NCBI RefSeq assembly: GCF_040183065.1
Contig: NC_091120.1
Span: 14,401,208 to 14,465,207, forward strand
DNA length: 64,000 bases
Direction of reading: 5' to 3'
From: Periplaneta americana
Lineage: Eukaryota; Arthropoda; Insecta; Blattodea; Blattidae
Both the position numbers and the translations under genes were made by a program. Within the stretch, counting starts at the first letter, position 1. Each line of letters opens with the position of its first letter. This document shows positions 1 to 11,197 of the stretch, one piece after another. The notes beneath the pieces were generated by a model. The model was not told where the DNA came from and searched no databases. It was given only the letters and a program-made list of their open reading frames with translations.

Positions 1-66
1 TGAATGCGGCATTGCAATTGGCCAAAGTCCCAAATCTTCTCCTGATAAGCAATCGCCTTTAAGTGA

Positions 67-956
67 CCCCAAAGTGATTCGGTTCAGATCCCTTTTGTGC
101 AGGAGGCTTTAGTTCGATGGGGTGAGGTTTCCAATAACTCTGATCCTCCGTCTTTTCCAGCGGTTCAAAAGAATTGGGATGAAATACTAATCTCTCTTGT
201 TAAGGAGTCCCTTCAGTCATCTTTTTCTTCAGATACAGATCGTGCTCGTTTTTTGGCTCTCCAACAAAATGTTTCAGGATCTTGGCTCCATGCAATTCCT
301 TCCCCTAACATCGGTACTCTTATGGATCCCAGATCCTTTAAAGTTTCCGTGGCTTTACGCCTCGGTTGCAAAATCTGTCACATTCATAAATGTATCTGTG
401 GCAATATTATGGCCACCATGCCTTAAGTTGTGTCATGAGTAAGGGGCGTCTCTCTCGTCATTCATCGCTCAATGACATCATTAAAAGAGCATTAACATCC
501 TCAGGGGTTCCATCCATCTTAGAACCTTCTGGGATCAGCTGTTCAGATGGCAAGAGACCCAATGGTCTGACTCTAGTCCCGTGGCGAGTAGGCAAATTCT
601 TAATTTGGGATTCCACATGTGTGGATACACTGGCCCCTTCTCATCTGTCTTCAACCTCTAAGACACCGGGATCTGCAGCAGAAAGTGCCGCTGTCTGTAA
701 ACACCATAAATATAAACATCTTGCAGATAATTATATTTTTGTTCCTTTTGCGGTTGAAACATTTGGATCATGGTGTAGTGAAGCCAAAACTCTCATCTCC
801 ACCATAGGCAGAAGTTTAGTGCAGCTTTCTGGGGACCCTCGAAGCAGTCAATATCTACGTCAGCGCATTGGTATCGCCATTCAGCGCGGTAATGCTACAA
901 ATATTCTGGCGTCCTTCCCCAAGTCCTCTTATTTAGATGAGATTTTCTTCCTTTAA
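67..956 (+). pseudogene. C-terminal part of an R2-type (restriction-like endonuclease) non-LTR retrotransposon protein, frameshifted
   Basis: Two frames form one continuous protein: frame 1 (97-426) and frame 3 (390-956), with a one-base shift near 400-412. Frame 1 has GSWLHAIPS and the Cys/His motif CKICHIHKCIC. Frame 3 continues with GHHALSC, RHSSLNDIIKRAL, KRPNGLTLVPW and WDSTCVD, ending in NYIFVPFAVETFGSWCSEA and IGIAIQRGNA. In R2-like LINEs a zinc-knuckle-like motif after the reverse transcriptase is followed by a PD-(D/E)XK endonuclease. Here the layout is the same, but the PD aspartate reads Asn (RPN, codon AAT). No RT core is seen, because the window edge and stops upstream of 67 cut it off. 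This is a dead LINE 3' end. Family type is fairly sure; the exact clade is inferred. Confidence 0.72.
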
Positions 957-2127
957 TTATTCGATTTATTTGTATTTTATTATAGAGAACCTCAGATATT
1001 CTATTACATTTAAATTGTAGATTTGTAATGCATATTTTAAATTTTGGATTTGTAATGTACCCCAAAGATAAAACTCCATCTGTGTCAGGTTTGGGGAGCA
1101 TAGCAGCCATTCCATGGGTCTACATAGCAGTATCTGCTATGTATGGTGACTTTTGAATCACTCTGTATAATATTCATTGTAAAAGAAAAAATTAGACTTT
1201 CTTTGATCTAGATCTGTAGAACTGCCCTTCTTTTTCACGTTGTGAACCAGTTTTGAAAAGTGATAGTGGAACAAAAACTGCAAACTGCAAAGAGGAAAGT
1301 TTAATGGAGGAATAGACCACAGATGCAATGTAATTTAAGGGAAATCATTACTGTTGAATACTCATGTGTCTTTTCAAAATGTCACACATATTGCTATTGG
1401 TAACAGCTAAACTATGAGAATATCCTGACACATCAACATTTTCACATTATCTGAACTATTACATACTGCACTAGTCAACTGTTGTTTTTCATATAGGAGA
1501 AAGAATCTAGAGCAAACAGCAAGAGAATTTCTGTATCATGAGTAAAAGTTGATAGCACATCAGATATAAGCCTTCGTCAATTTTATACATGTCTCTTTCT
1601 CTCTGTGTTGTAATAGTAAATGTAATTATGAGGAACTTACTGTAGGTGTGAAGTGTTATATCTTTCATTTTAGTGACGGACAAAAGAGATCAGGGTATAC
1701 ATTGTAATTTTAAAGATACTAGACGATTGACAATATAACAGCAGACCGAATTCCAGTTCTGTACATGAAATGCAAAGTTTTCTACTGATTTCTGGCCATT
1801 TTTGACGTTCCATTCCTTAGATATGCGTATTGTTACTGGCAACATTTCTACAGGTTCTAATCATGTGGTATATTTCATATCTGTGGACTGCAAAGTCTTG
1901 AAGTGATAATTGACTGTGTATCAAGCTTTTTAAATGTTAAATTCTACTTTATATATTACAGAATATTATGCACGTGGAAATAGATGTTTAAAATTATTAT
2001 AATTTAGTGACATACATGAAACTCTAACACACCAGTTTTTTTTTTTTTTTTTAAGTACCAAACTTTCACTTGGTGGATAGATTCTCATTTTTAAACTATT
2101 ATTAAGAGAAAAATTGAATATTTTTTA
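957..2127. other. AT-rich non-coding stretch
   Basis: Just after the LINE end lies a short 3'-UTR-like segment. The rest is AT-rich sequence with stops in all frames and a T-run at about 2037-2052. I see no gene, RNA gene or clear terminal repeat here. Confidence 0.6.
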
Positions 2128-2274
2128 GCTATTCTAAAAAAATGTTTTTTCTCAAAAGTTGTGATGAGTTAACTCTGCTATTCTAAACAATTGCTATTGC
2201 TCAAGTGTTGTCATCAGTGAACTATGCTATTCTAAAAAAAATGTGTTTCACCAAGTATTGTGATGAGTTAGTCT
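2128..2274. repeat. Three-copy tandem repeat, 49-bp period
   Basis: Units start with GCTATTCTAAA at 2128, 2177 and 2226 and share a TTGTGATGAGTTA-like end. Spacing is exactly 49 bp each time. Copies are diverged (the middle one reads TTGTCATCAGTGA), so the array is old. Confidence 0.75.
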
Positions 2275-2280
2275 TTTCAA

Positions 2281-2564
2281 AATTGAGGACCGTTTTTGCA
2301 AAACTTGCTAACTGCAAAATTTGCAAAATTGAGATTTTGATGGATTCGTTAACATAAGGCAGGCCTGTACATGATGTTCAAAGCGTCTTAGTAAAATTCG
2401 GTTATTTCTCTTCATTGTAGTGTGTCAAAGTGTGATAGTTTTTTCAAAACTTGCTTTCTGCTATAAGTGAGAGATACAGGAAAACTTACTTACTATAGTG
2501 TTTTGTCTCTCCTCTAAAATTTAGTTTTTTCAGTTAGCAAGTTTTGCAAAAACGGTCCTCAATT
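2281..2564. mobile_element. 284-bp MITE with perfect 34-bp terminal inverted repeats
   Basis: The left end 2281-2314 begins AATTGAGGACCGTTTTTGCA and is the exact reverse complement of 2531-2564. The interior has no reading frame. No unambiguous target duplication is visible, so the superfamily is unassigned. The identical TIRs suggest a fairly young non-autonomous DNA transposon. Confidence 0.85.
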
Positions 2565-2666
2565 ATAAGTAGATCATTGACTAATTTTGTATAAAAACTT
2601 ATGAATAAGATTTATGGAAAGGTGGAACATACTAGGCCTATTTAATTTCAATTAAAATCTTTCGGA

Positions 2667-3302
2667 ACTAGAAGTGGGATGTGACACCATTTTACCATCA
2701 CAGCTCTAAACAGTGACTGCTTCAGAAAAATCGCTGTGACTGATAATCGCAATTCTATCACAGTGTGATTTTTATGTTCGGATGATTCTTTGTGATAGTA
2801 AATGTTTCTAATCACAAGCCGACAGATGTTTATCACTCTTCTGCTAATTGAATTGGTATACCTGTGCCATGTCTTATATTAACAATAATGATTAGCACAG
2901 TGAATATACTAAAAATAACACGCTCTGAGCTGTGTTATCGTGATGTGTGGGCACGTATATCCACCCAAGAATGTTTACAGATGATTTGGTGAATCATTCT
3001 TGGAAGATTATAACAGGTGCATTGTAGTTTCAGTGTCAAAGAGTTGTCGATGTTAATCTTTAGAGTGAGACAGTACAATTAATTAGATCCCAGTTATGTT
3101 GTCCTTCAATTTAACCTTCTGACTTGAAGATGTCTGGACTCTGAAGCTGTCACATCAGTCGCCATCACTGTGAATCACATATCGGTCGGAGATGGTAATT
3201 TCTCGGAGCTGTGATTTTGGAATTATAGTCACAGTTGGAACCAATGACAAACATGTCACAACGACAAAATCACAGGTCTTCAATTCACACCCCACCTCTA
3301 GT
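2667..3302. mobile_element. 636-bp element with imperfect terminal inverted repeats
   Basis: The left end reads ACTAGAAGTGGGATGTGA. The right end, reverse complemented, reads ACTAGAGGTGGGGTGTGA. GTGAC/GTCAC-type motifs recur on both sides of the interior. There is no coding capacity and no clear target duplication. Probably a decayed non-autonomous DNA transposon. Confidence 0.55.
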
Positions 3303-3426
3303 CAGAATTAATGTAAGATTGAGTTCTTTGAGACGCTAAAATTAATACTAGAATTACCACATTTACTCGAATATACAACCTTTCGTATAAAAAATTGAGA
3401 AGATAATGAAGCAAAATAATCTTTAA

Positions 3427-3862
3427 GGGGAGGCAGAGGTGAATATTTCAAAATCCACAAAATTTATCCGATTTGTTCGAAATTGATCATGGATACTAAG
3501 TATGTTATTAGTAATGGCCATACAGAGTTTCAACTTTCTAAGTACAATAGTTCTGTAAATATTAATAATTTTATAAATCTTTATATCGTTTGATATAAAA
3601 TGCTCCATGCACCATATTGTAAGAAATTTTCAATATTTCTTTTTATTTATATGTTCGGAGAAGGTATATAAATAATGATGAGTATTAGTTTGTTATGGGA
3701 ATAATATAGTAATACAGGTATCTTGGTTTTAATTTCATACTTTTAAGGACACAAAATCAAAAACTAACATCGGAATATCAAAATAAAGATAATAAAAATG
3801 GAAAAAACCAAATTTTCATTTTTGTCTTCAGTTTTGTTCGAAAATTTCACTTCTGCCTCCCT
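3427..3862. mobile_element. 436-bp TTAA-flanked MITE (piggyBac-like)
   Basis: TTAA at 3423-3426 and 3863-3866 flanks inverted ends GGGGAGGCAGAGGTGAA and, reverse complemented, AGGGAGGCAGAAGTGAA. TTAA targeting with a run of purines at the tip suggests piggyBac-type mobilisation. The interior is AT-rich and non-coding. Confidence 0.72.
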
Positions 3863-4137
3863 TTAAATGGATTATAATATTACGAATAACTTGAAAATAG
3901 TTAAAATGAGAATTTTATTTTACAGCATAATAAATTAAGACAAAGTATGAAGAACGCGTGTCACATATCTGTGGTGTTAAGATAATCTCTGGTATTACGT
4001 AGACATAGTGCATTCTTCCCCCTGGTGGCCAGCTTTCAAAGTGGCTTTTCTTACGACTTATGTTTCGTGCTTTAGGCATGTGATAGTGTTCATGCTAAGC
4101 CACTAGATGCCAGCATCAACTTCTTTTGCACCGAAAG

Positions 4138-4140
<3 letters not shown>

Positions 4141-4191
<51 letters not shown>
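4141..4191. repeat. (AT)n microsatellite
   Basis: About 25 uninterrupted AT dinucleotides. It marks one edge of the dispersed repeat that follows. Confidence 0.95.
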
Positions 4192-4192
<1 letters not shown>

Positions 4193-5290
4193 TAATAATA
4201 AATCTATAGCCAATATTTTTCTGGTAATTTTCGATTTTCCAAAAATAATTGGTCCTAACATATATAATTAACCACCCTGAAACCGAAAATAGCTTTTTTG
4301 AAATTTTTGTTTGTATGTTTGTTACCTTTTCACGCGATAATGGCTGAACGGATTTCGATGAAGATTGGAATATAAATTAAGTTCGTTGTAACTTAGATTT
4401 TAGGCTATATGACATTCAAAATACATTATTTAAAAGGGGGGTTATAAGGGGGCCTGAATTAAATAAATCGAAATATCTCGCTTATTATTGATATTTGTGA
4501 AAAATGTTACATAACAAACGTTTCTTTAAAAATAATTTGCGATAAGTTTTATTCCTTGAAAAATTTTGATAGGACTGATATTTAATGAGATAAATGAGTT
4601 TTAAAATTAAAATAACTGCCATCTAAGGTGGTGTATTGAAATAAAAAAACAAATGACTTCGTCTATAAGGGGCCTTGGACAGCAACAATCGAAAGCTATG
4701 AAAGATAGCCTACAGAGAATGTTTCTGTGTTTGTATGAAGTAATATCGGAAGCTAAATTAACCGATTTGTATAATTAATTATTATTTCACCATTGGAATA
4801 TGTAGTTTCTCTAGGTGGACATAATGCTATAATGTTATTACAGTAACTTCTGATATAATATGTAATATTATATTATATAATTTAAGTTATTTGAAGGGTT
4901 CAGAACCATAGTCGTCCAAGCGCCATTTACTGAATACTTAGAAAACAAGGGTTAAAATTAAGTTATTACCATAATTCATTGGAAACCTATAACAAGTAAA
5001 ATAAAACATACACATTAAATCAAAATGATGTCAATCTTCATTAAACTATGGTTGCATGTAATAACGATTAAGAAACATGTTAAAGGAATTGTCATTGCAC
5101 CAAATGAGTGTCTCTGGACCAAAATGATCGCATTTTAATATTTTAAATACAATTTAAATTAAGTAACATATTAAACGATTTATCCTTCTATCAAACACGA
5201 ATGTTCCCTGGATCAAACGTCCTATTTTAATTATGTAATTACTTTATATTTATTTTTAACGGGTGCAGCGGAGCGCACGGGTACGGCTAG
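4192..5290. mobile_element. Dispersed repeat bounded by two AT microsatellites
   Basis: The segment lies between two long (AT)n tracts. Near its left side it has ACGCGATAATGGCTGAACGG followed by ATTTCGATGAAG. It ends with GCAGCGGAGCGCACGGGTAC then GGCTAGTATA. Arthropod genomes commonly carry repeats with a CTAGC-ACCCG-type terminus next to AT microsatellites. I recognise that style of end but cannot name the class. No coding sequence is visible. Confidence 0.5.
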
Positions 5291-5294
5291 TATA

Positions 5295-5362
<68 letters not shown>
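5291..5362. repeat. (TG)n(TA)n microsatellite
   Basis: A short TG run passes into about 30 TA dinucleotides. Reading frames across it (poly Tyr-Ile) are artefacts of the repeat. Confidence 0.95.
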
Positions 5363-5365
<3 letters not shown>

Positions 5366-6479
5366 CATAGCGCAGAACATAATGCGCGAAATAACTTGTA
5401 CATTCGTCATTATCTCAGATTTATTTCTATACCATACCATGCACATGATGATAAAACACTCCGCCTGGAATTAAAGTAACTTCTTATTTTTAACTTTTAA
5501 AAATGTATGCATATCTTTCATGTTAGTACAGTAATATATTCGAGTAAATGCGGTACCTTGCATGTTAAGAGATACCTGTTACTAATTTCGTACATTGTGG
5601 GCTTCCATTCCCATTAATTATTTGTGTTCCGTTTGTAATTTTTTTTTTTTTTCAAATTTACAATTGCAGAAAACTTCGACACATTTGTTATCGACAATAA
5701 AAAAACTTGAATTGTGTGACACGTGCTGCAAATGCTGGTGTGAGCATGCTTGTGTATACGTTCACACACTTCATATCTTTAGGACAACATTTCATTTGAA
5801 GCAGTAACTTTAGATTTAAAAAAAATAATGGTGATACGTGACAAAAATTTAATAATAAATTTAGAAGTGTCACGAAGTGTGTAGTGAGATATCTAAGCCA
5901 GTTCTTTAAATGTAATGCTATTGATATCACCTATCATTTACGTTTATTCATCAGTTCAGCTTTCTATTTGTATAACACAACAGTTCTTGATACGTGTATG
6001 TTTTCATATTTGTGAGCACACATATGACTACTGTAATATATTTACATCGAAAATAATTAACTTCCTATTTTCCTATTAGTGACATTTTATTTCTAGCATT
6101 TGTATAAATTGCTGGTCATGTGTGGTAGTACGTCCTTTTTTTGTTTCATTTTTCAGTCATAACCTCGTAACATATGCTGTGCAAAGCTGAGTTACACATT
6201 ATCCAAATTGGCAACTTCGTTTCGAACCAAAAATCAGCCATTGTTTGTATGTTTTTCTAAATATTTTTGTATTTCTGTTAGAGACTTAAAACAAACTTGT
6301 GACTGAAGTTTCACATCGTAACTTAAAGATAACATTAAGTTCGGTACCCTTATTTATGTCTGTATAACACCTTTCTTTTACTTTTCAGGTTAGATTTTCC
6401 AGTCCCATTTTAACTCCAAAAGATGTCTAAAAATGTCATTGATTCTAGTTCACGTTAATACTTTGTTTAAAAAACTTAA
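5363..6479. other. Non-coding AT-rich stretch
   Basis: No gene or terminal repeat seen. There is a T-run at about 5640-5652. Short frames here lack any recognisable motif. Confidence 0.55.
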
Positions 6480-6642
6480 AATTGTTAAACGACACGTTGA
6501 AAGTGTTAAAATTTTTAAAAAGTTTTGTACCTTGGACAGACGGCCCGTTTCGACGCCAGTGCTGCGTCATCTACTGTTCATAGTTTGTAAGACACTGAAG
6601 ATGATGTAGCACCGGCGTCAAGGTCTGTCTAAGGTACATAAC

Positions 6643-7536
6643 TAGGGCTAGGATTTTGATGACCTATAAATCATGAAAAAATGTCCTAAAAACAATGCAT
6701 ATATGACCTAAAAATCTTTAAAAAATGCCCTTATAAATGCCCTGAAAATTGATCTTACACAATTGGCTTAGTAGAAAAAGAGGTTTTGTACTACTTCACA
6801 TTTAGACTAGTAATTACATTAAATTCTAGTACCAACATTTAAGTTTATTTAATTTTACATAATTTTTTCTAAGTAGTACACTTTCATTAATTATTTTACG
6901 TGATGTAGTTTCCATGTAGCCCACCACAAGGCCATTCTTATCCGGAATTAGCAGGTATAGAGGAGTCTGTATTAAGGGGTGGTTGACGTGTACTATGTTA
7001 AAATGGCAATACTTGTGTAGAAAAACGATTAAAATATTATAAAAAAATAACGGGTATTAGCCACCGGCTTAGCTTGGTCGGTTAAGGCGCTTGCCTGCCG
7101 ATCCAGAGTTACGCTCGGGTGCTGGTTCGATTCCCGCTTGGGCTGATTATCTGGTTGGGCTTTTTCCGAGTTTTTTCCTAACTATAAGACAAATGTCAGG
7201 TAATTTATGGCGAAACCTCTATCTTATCTCGCCAAATATATCGCTATCACCAATTCCATCGACGCTAAATAACCTCGTAGTTGACACAGCGTCGTTAAAT
7301 AACCAAGTAAAAAAATAATGGGGATTTATGGCTAAAATTAAATGAAAATGCCTCAAAAATGTCCGAGAAAAACAAAAGATGCTCTTATGAGTTGAAACAG
7401 GCAAAACATGCAAAAAAAATACCCTAATAAATATGTCTTAAAACACTCAGTTTATCACATAACATATAAATACTAAAGCAGCTATGTTTCTGGCTTACTA
7501 GAAAAAAGATGCAATTTCATCAAAATCCTAGCCCTA
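6643..7536. mobile_element. hAT-type non-autonomous transposon with 8-bp TSD
   Basis: The ends are perfect 20-bp inverted repeats, TAGGGCTAGGATTTTGATGA at 6643-6662 and its complement at 7517-7536. They are flanked by the 8-bp direct repeat TACATAAC (6635-6642 and 7537-7544). An 8-bp TSD with short TIRs is the hAT signature. No transposase. A tRNA-derived SINE sits inside. Confidence 0.92.
7061..7307 (+). mobile_element. tRNA-derived SINE (copy 1, full-length)
   Basis: The head is tRNA-like, with a box A-like TTAGCTTGGTCGGTTAAGGC and a box B GGTTCGATTCCC for RNA polymerase III. The body then reads GGCTGATTATCTGGTTGGGC and the tail has a GACGCTAAATAACC motif shared with other SINEs in this window. 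Near-identical A-rich flanks (AAAAAAATAACGGG and AAAAAAATAATGGG) look like the target duplication. The short frame across it is not a gene. Confidence 0.85.
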
Positions 7537-7587
7537 TACATAACCTTTTTTAAAATTTCAACACTTTTAACGTGTCGTTTAACAATT

Positions 7588-8970
7588 GTCTAAAAATGTA
7601 TCTTGCCATTAGGAATTAGATATTTGCATATCATATTTCTGAACTCACTACTGTGAATAAATTATAGGGAGAATTTTGAACTTAAATTTTACAATAAAAT
7701 TAATATATCTGATGTCATGAGACCATCCCAAGTGTTATTGTATGTGTAGATAACTGTCTTCATATTATATTGAGGACCTTAAAAATAAATTCTGAGGCTG
7801 GTTTTCAAACTTTGATGAACATAATGGAATTTACTGTTTATGACTGATTGGATGGCCCTAATATTGACGATTGTTGTAAGGCATGACATGAAAGCATTCG
7901 CGATTTTTATATAGTGAAGTTGAAAGAAAGTATATTTTCCATTTATCTTAGTAAATATGTAGAATTTGCAACGTTGAATGTAATAAGTTGGGGTGTTCTA
8001 AGCGCACTACATTTGGTGGACGTTATTTCAAAAAAAGCATAAATTTTTGTGGAAACATTTATACATAATCATCTCGTAACACTTGTTTCTTTTTCAGAAA
8101 GTTCTGTGTAGGATAATATTTTATGGAAATAGTTTTTTTGTTTTAAGTACCTTCCCCCCCCCCCCCCCAAGTCTACTTAAATATTGCACTTGCTAACTAG
8201 TAAGTGTGTACTGAGCATTATATTACACGAGATTTATTAGGTGACATGATTACCATGTCGAGGATTTTCATTTTTCTTAATTGGTAAACAGCACTAAGTT
8301 GTAAGCTGTAATTGCGAAATAAGTATAAAATTGGTGAGTATTATTTACATTACTGCCAAGTGAATATTAAGTTATTATCATCATAGAACAGAACTAGTTC
8401 AACAGCTACCAGCAGTTGACTTATTTATTTAATGTACTGTTCAATAATAGTTTAGCATAGTCTGATTCAGAAAATCTTTTAAATATCGCATTTATATCCT
8501 CAAATAACGAGTTATATTGTAAGAATTTCAAAACTAGTTCAGCAACAATATATTCCCTTCTCTTTTCCCTCGGATTAATTAATGACTTCCGAAAAGGAAA
8601 TAGAAAATTCCATTCAGCATTCTCATATCTATTTAATTTTATTTGCTTCTTTATTAATTTGACCCATTTCACTAAGGAAATAACATGAACACATGTATCA
8701 TTACCATTGAAATTAACATGTGTAGTAAGCAGATTTTTAAAACTATTTTAGAGTTTTTACTGCATTGTAATATACAAAGATCAGTTTTTTTTATACAACT
8801 GTGATGTAAGACTTTCGCTACACTGCATTCCTAATAAGAGTTCTGGTAAACTATCTCGCGCCCACTTTAATTATTGTTATAGCTAGCTCATAACTTTTCC
8901 TTAGTAATTACATCACATCTTGTCTTATTGCTGCATAAACTGGTAAATTTCATGTTTTAATGTTCTAAAA
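7588..8970. other. Non-coding stretch with a C-homopolymer
   Basis: No gene seen. A run of 16 C residues lies at about 8153-8168. Confidence 0.55.
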
Positions 8971-9274
8971 AAGTAAAGGTATCTCGTATGTGTGTCATGA
9001 AGGCACTTGGGTGGGAGGAGGGGTCATGAACGTAGAGCTTCATATTTTCTTGACCTCAGCACTAGAATGAGATGGTGTGTTGGCACCACACTCTGATCAT
9101 GTTTCATCCCCGGAAAGACCCGGTAGACCTATTCAGTTTCACTAGAGGCTGAATGAACCTCGGGGCTGTTCTGGAAGTGTTGACAACGAGAAAAATTTCA
9201 TTACCACCTGGGACTGAACCCAGGACCTTCCAGACCATAGCCAGTCGCTCTGTCAACTGAGCTACCTGACCACC
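8971..9274 (-). mobile_element. tRNA-derived SINE, minus strand, with 15-bp TSD
   Basis: Read on the minus strand, the head has box A-like TAGCTCAGTTGACAGAGCG and box B GGTTCAGTCCC, as in a tRNA. An unrelated body follows. The flanks TTTAATGTTCTAAAA (8956-8970) and TTTAATGTGCTAAAA (9275-9289) form a 15-bp target duplication with one mismatch. This SINE family has a different body from the one at 7061. It could be mistaken for a tRNA gene, but it lacks a proper acceptor end. Confidence 0.83.
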
Positions 9275-9690
9275 TTTAATGTGCTAAAATCTTGTTTAAA
9301 TTTTAGCTTTTTTTTTCGCATGTAAAAGTAGAGTGATTAAAAACCAATCAATTATTATGCCTCTGGTGTCAAGAAAAGAGATGGTAAAGCGTGTCATTGA
9401 ATATACAAGCTTTCCAATGCACTTCTCCGCGGTTTAAACTAAGTATGAAGATGTTTATATTTTAGATGAACAGTACAGTTTTATTATGTATTGGCTTGGG
9501 AATGCTGTGTCCTTTTATAAGTACGTTAAAACTTCATACCTAATACCAAGATATGTTGAAAATATAATTTAGTATGTATATCATTTTATACAAGTGCAAA
9601 TTAAAAAGTATCATACTGTTTGAAACTTTTAATTGTAATGGTCTTTTTGTAACTATGTTTTGTGCGATGATATCGAGTATAAAGAATAGT

Positions 9691-9935
9691 TGAATCGCCC
9701 CATGCAGAAAGGGCTTCAGTTACAAATTTTGAAGAAAAAAAAACGAGATATCGATGGAAATCATATCTTTATGGATGGCTCCATCTGTCTGTGGAGAAAG
9801 GTATTCAGTCCAATGCTTGGAAAGACAGAAACTGAAGTGTCAGGCTCAGAGTTCTATGCAGAAAGGAATATAGTGTACAGAATTTCTCAAAACTAGGTCT
9901 AATGGACTGAAGTCCTTTCTGCATGGGGCGATTCA
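9691..9935. mobile_element. 245-bp MITE with about 30-bp TIRs
   Basis: Both ends read TGAATCGCCCCATGCAGAAA when the right end is reverse complemented, and pairing continues through CTTCAGT. The interior repeats a fragment of the TIR (ATGCAGAAAGGAATA at about 9855). The reading frame inside reflects the TIR, not a gene. Confidence 0.85.
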
Positions 9936-11036
9936 GTTACTTTTATGACTTCTTGTTTCTTGCTACATGTTAATATAAATAGTTTAGTGGTAACTGGAAA
10001 TTGTAATGCATGAATGTGGAAAATTAGAATGAGCGTATATGTAGCAAAATAAATTTAATCGAAGTTTCCAAAACCTATTTACGAGTTTCTCAAATCCACT
10101 GTTAAATTATAGTAAAAATAAACTGATTTGGTGATAAAACCATGCAGTAAAATGAAGTAAAAATTACGTAGACACTACTAAACCACTGATTAAGCATTTC
10201 TGATATGTTAGTCATAGCCAGAGGCTAACATATTTTAGACTAAGGAACTGTCAGTATTTTATACGTTTTGAAGTTAGAAAAGATTGACAGAAAATGTTCT
10301 CATATAAACACATAGGCTACATGTTAACCCATTTTAATAAAGTATATTTGCTCACAGTATCATATCATTGAAGGCATTTGAATCTTCTGAAAATAATTTT
10401 AGAAATAAAACTCTTGAATAATAACGAGGTTATGTAGGACAGACCCTTAGTCTTCATAAAAGGAAATAGGAGCTCGTTCAGACGTTTTCCGTGACACAAT
10501 ATTTCAATTGTACTTGGACCAATTAGTATTTACTGTGTTTGGATTAACGAGGGAAAAGTTTGGATATGTTTTATTTTAGAGTTGATGTTTTTGGCTAATA
10601 TTGAATATTACTTAATACTAAAATTTCCCTATTGTACTTTTTTCATACAATATGAATTCTGTGAACATTTATGGTTGTATACATCATATTATGTATGTAT
10701 TTGTAATTTAGTGATAGGAACACACGTGTTTTGTATTGTGGTATTTGATACAAGATATTTATCAGGTCTGCTTGGCAGCTACCAACATGCTCGATTCTCT
10801 ATTATAAAATTGTGTATGTGTTTCTTTGTTATTATATGGAATGTATCACTACGTGAATTTATCTTCGAGGGTTTTTGAAACCAGAGACACAGATCACTTG
10901 AAGATTGAAGGAGTGGTTTATATTTCATGTATTTTATATAAAGAAATCATAAATTACACAAATGCTTGATATAAGATGTCATTTAGCAAACAGAAACTTT
11001 TTAAAACTCAGAGAAAATTATGCATTTAAAGAGATG
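9936..11036. other. Non-coding AT-rich stretch
   Basis: No gene, RNA gene or repeat boundary recognised. A 98-residue frame at 10582-10878 is Phe/Tyr/Ile/Cys rich and matches nothing I know. Confidence 0.5.
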
Positions 11037-11197
11037 TTAACCCCTTACCGCATGGGACAGTCTTGCACACACCAGCTTAATATTCAGATAACTTAAGTAG
11101 TTCTTTCTTTCACAACTGATGTCACATATGGTCAAATCCAATTCTTGACCGTGTGCCATAACTGTCCCAGTATGCAGTTTGAAATATTATATGCTTA

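Larger units (their letters stand above)
6480..7587. mobile_element. Foldback (palindromic) element split by a hAT MITE
   Basis: The left arm 6480-6571 (ATTGTTAAACGACACGTT ... GACGCCAGTGCTGCGTCATC) is the inverse of a right arm made of 6600-6642 joined to 7545-7587. The loop is about 28 bp. The right arm is interrupted exactly at TACATAAC by the 894-bp insert at 6643-7536. With the insert removed, the arms pair over about 90 bp. Non-coding. Confidence 0.8.

Noticed and set aside
5231-5479. Frames with long Tyr-Ile repeats on both strands
   Set aside because: Translations of the (TA)n microsatellite.
10582-10878. 98-residue reading frame rich in Phe, Tyr, Ile and Cys
   Set aside because: Composition follows the AT-rich background; no recognisable domain, splice sites or codon bias.
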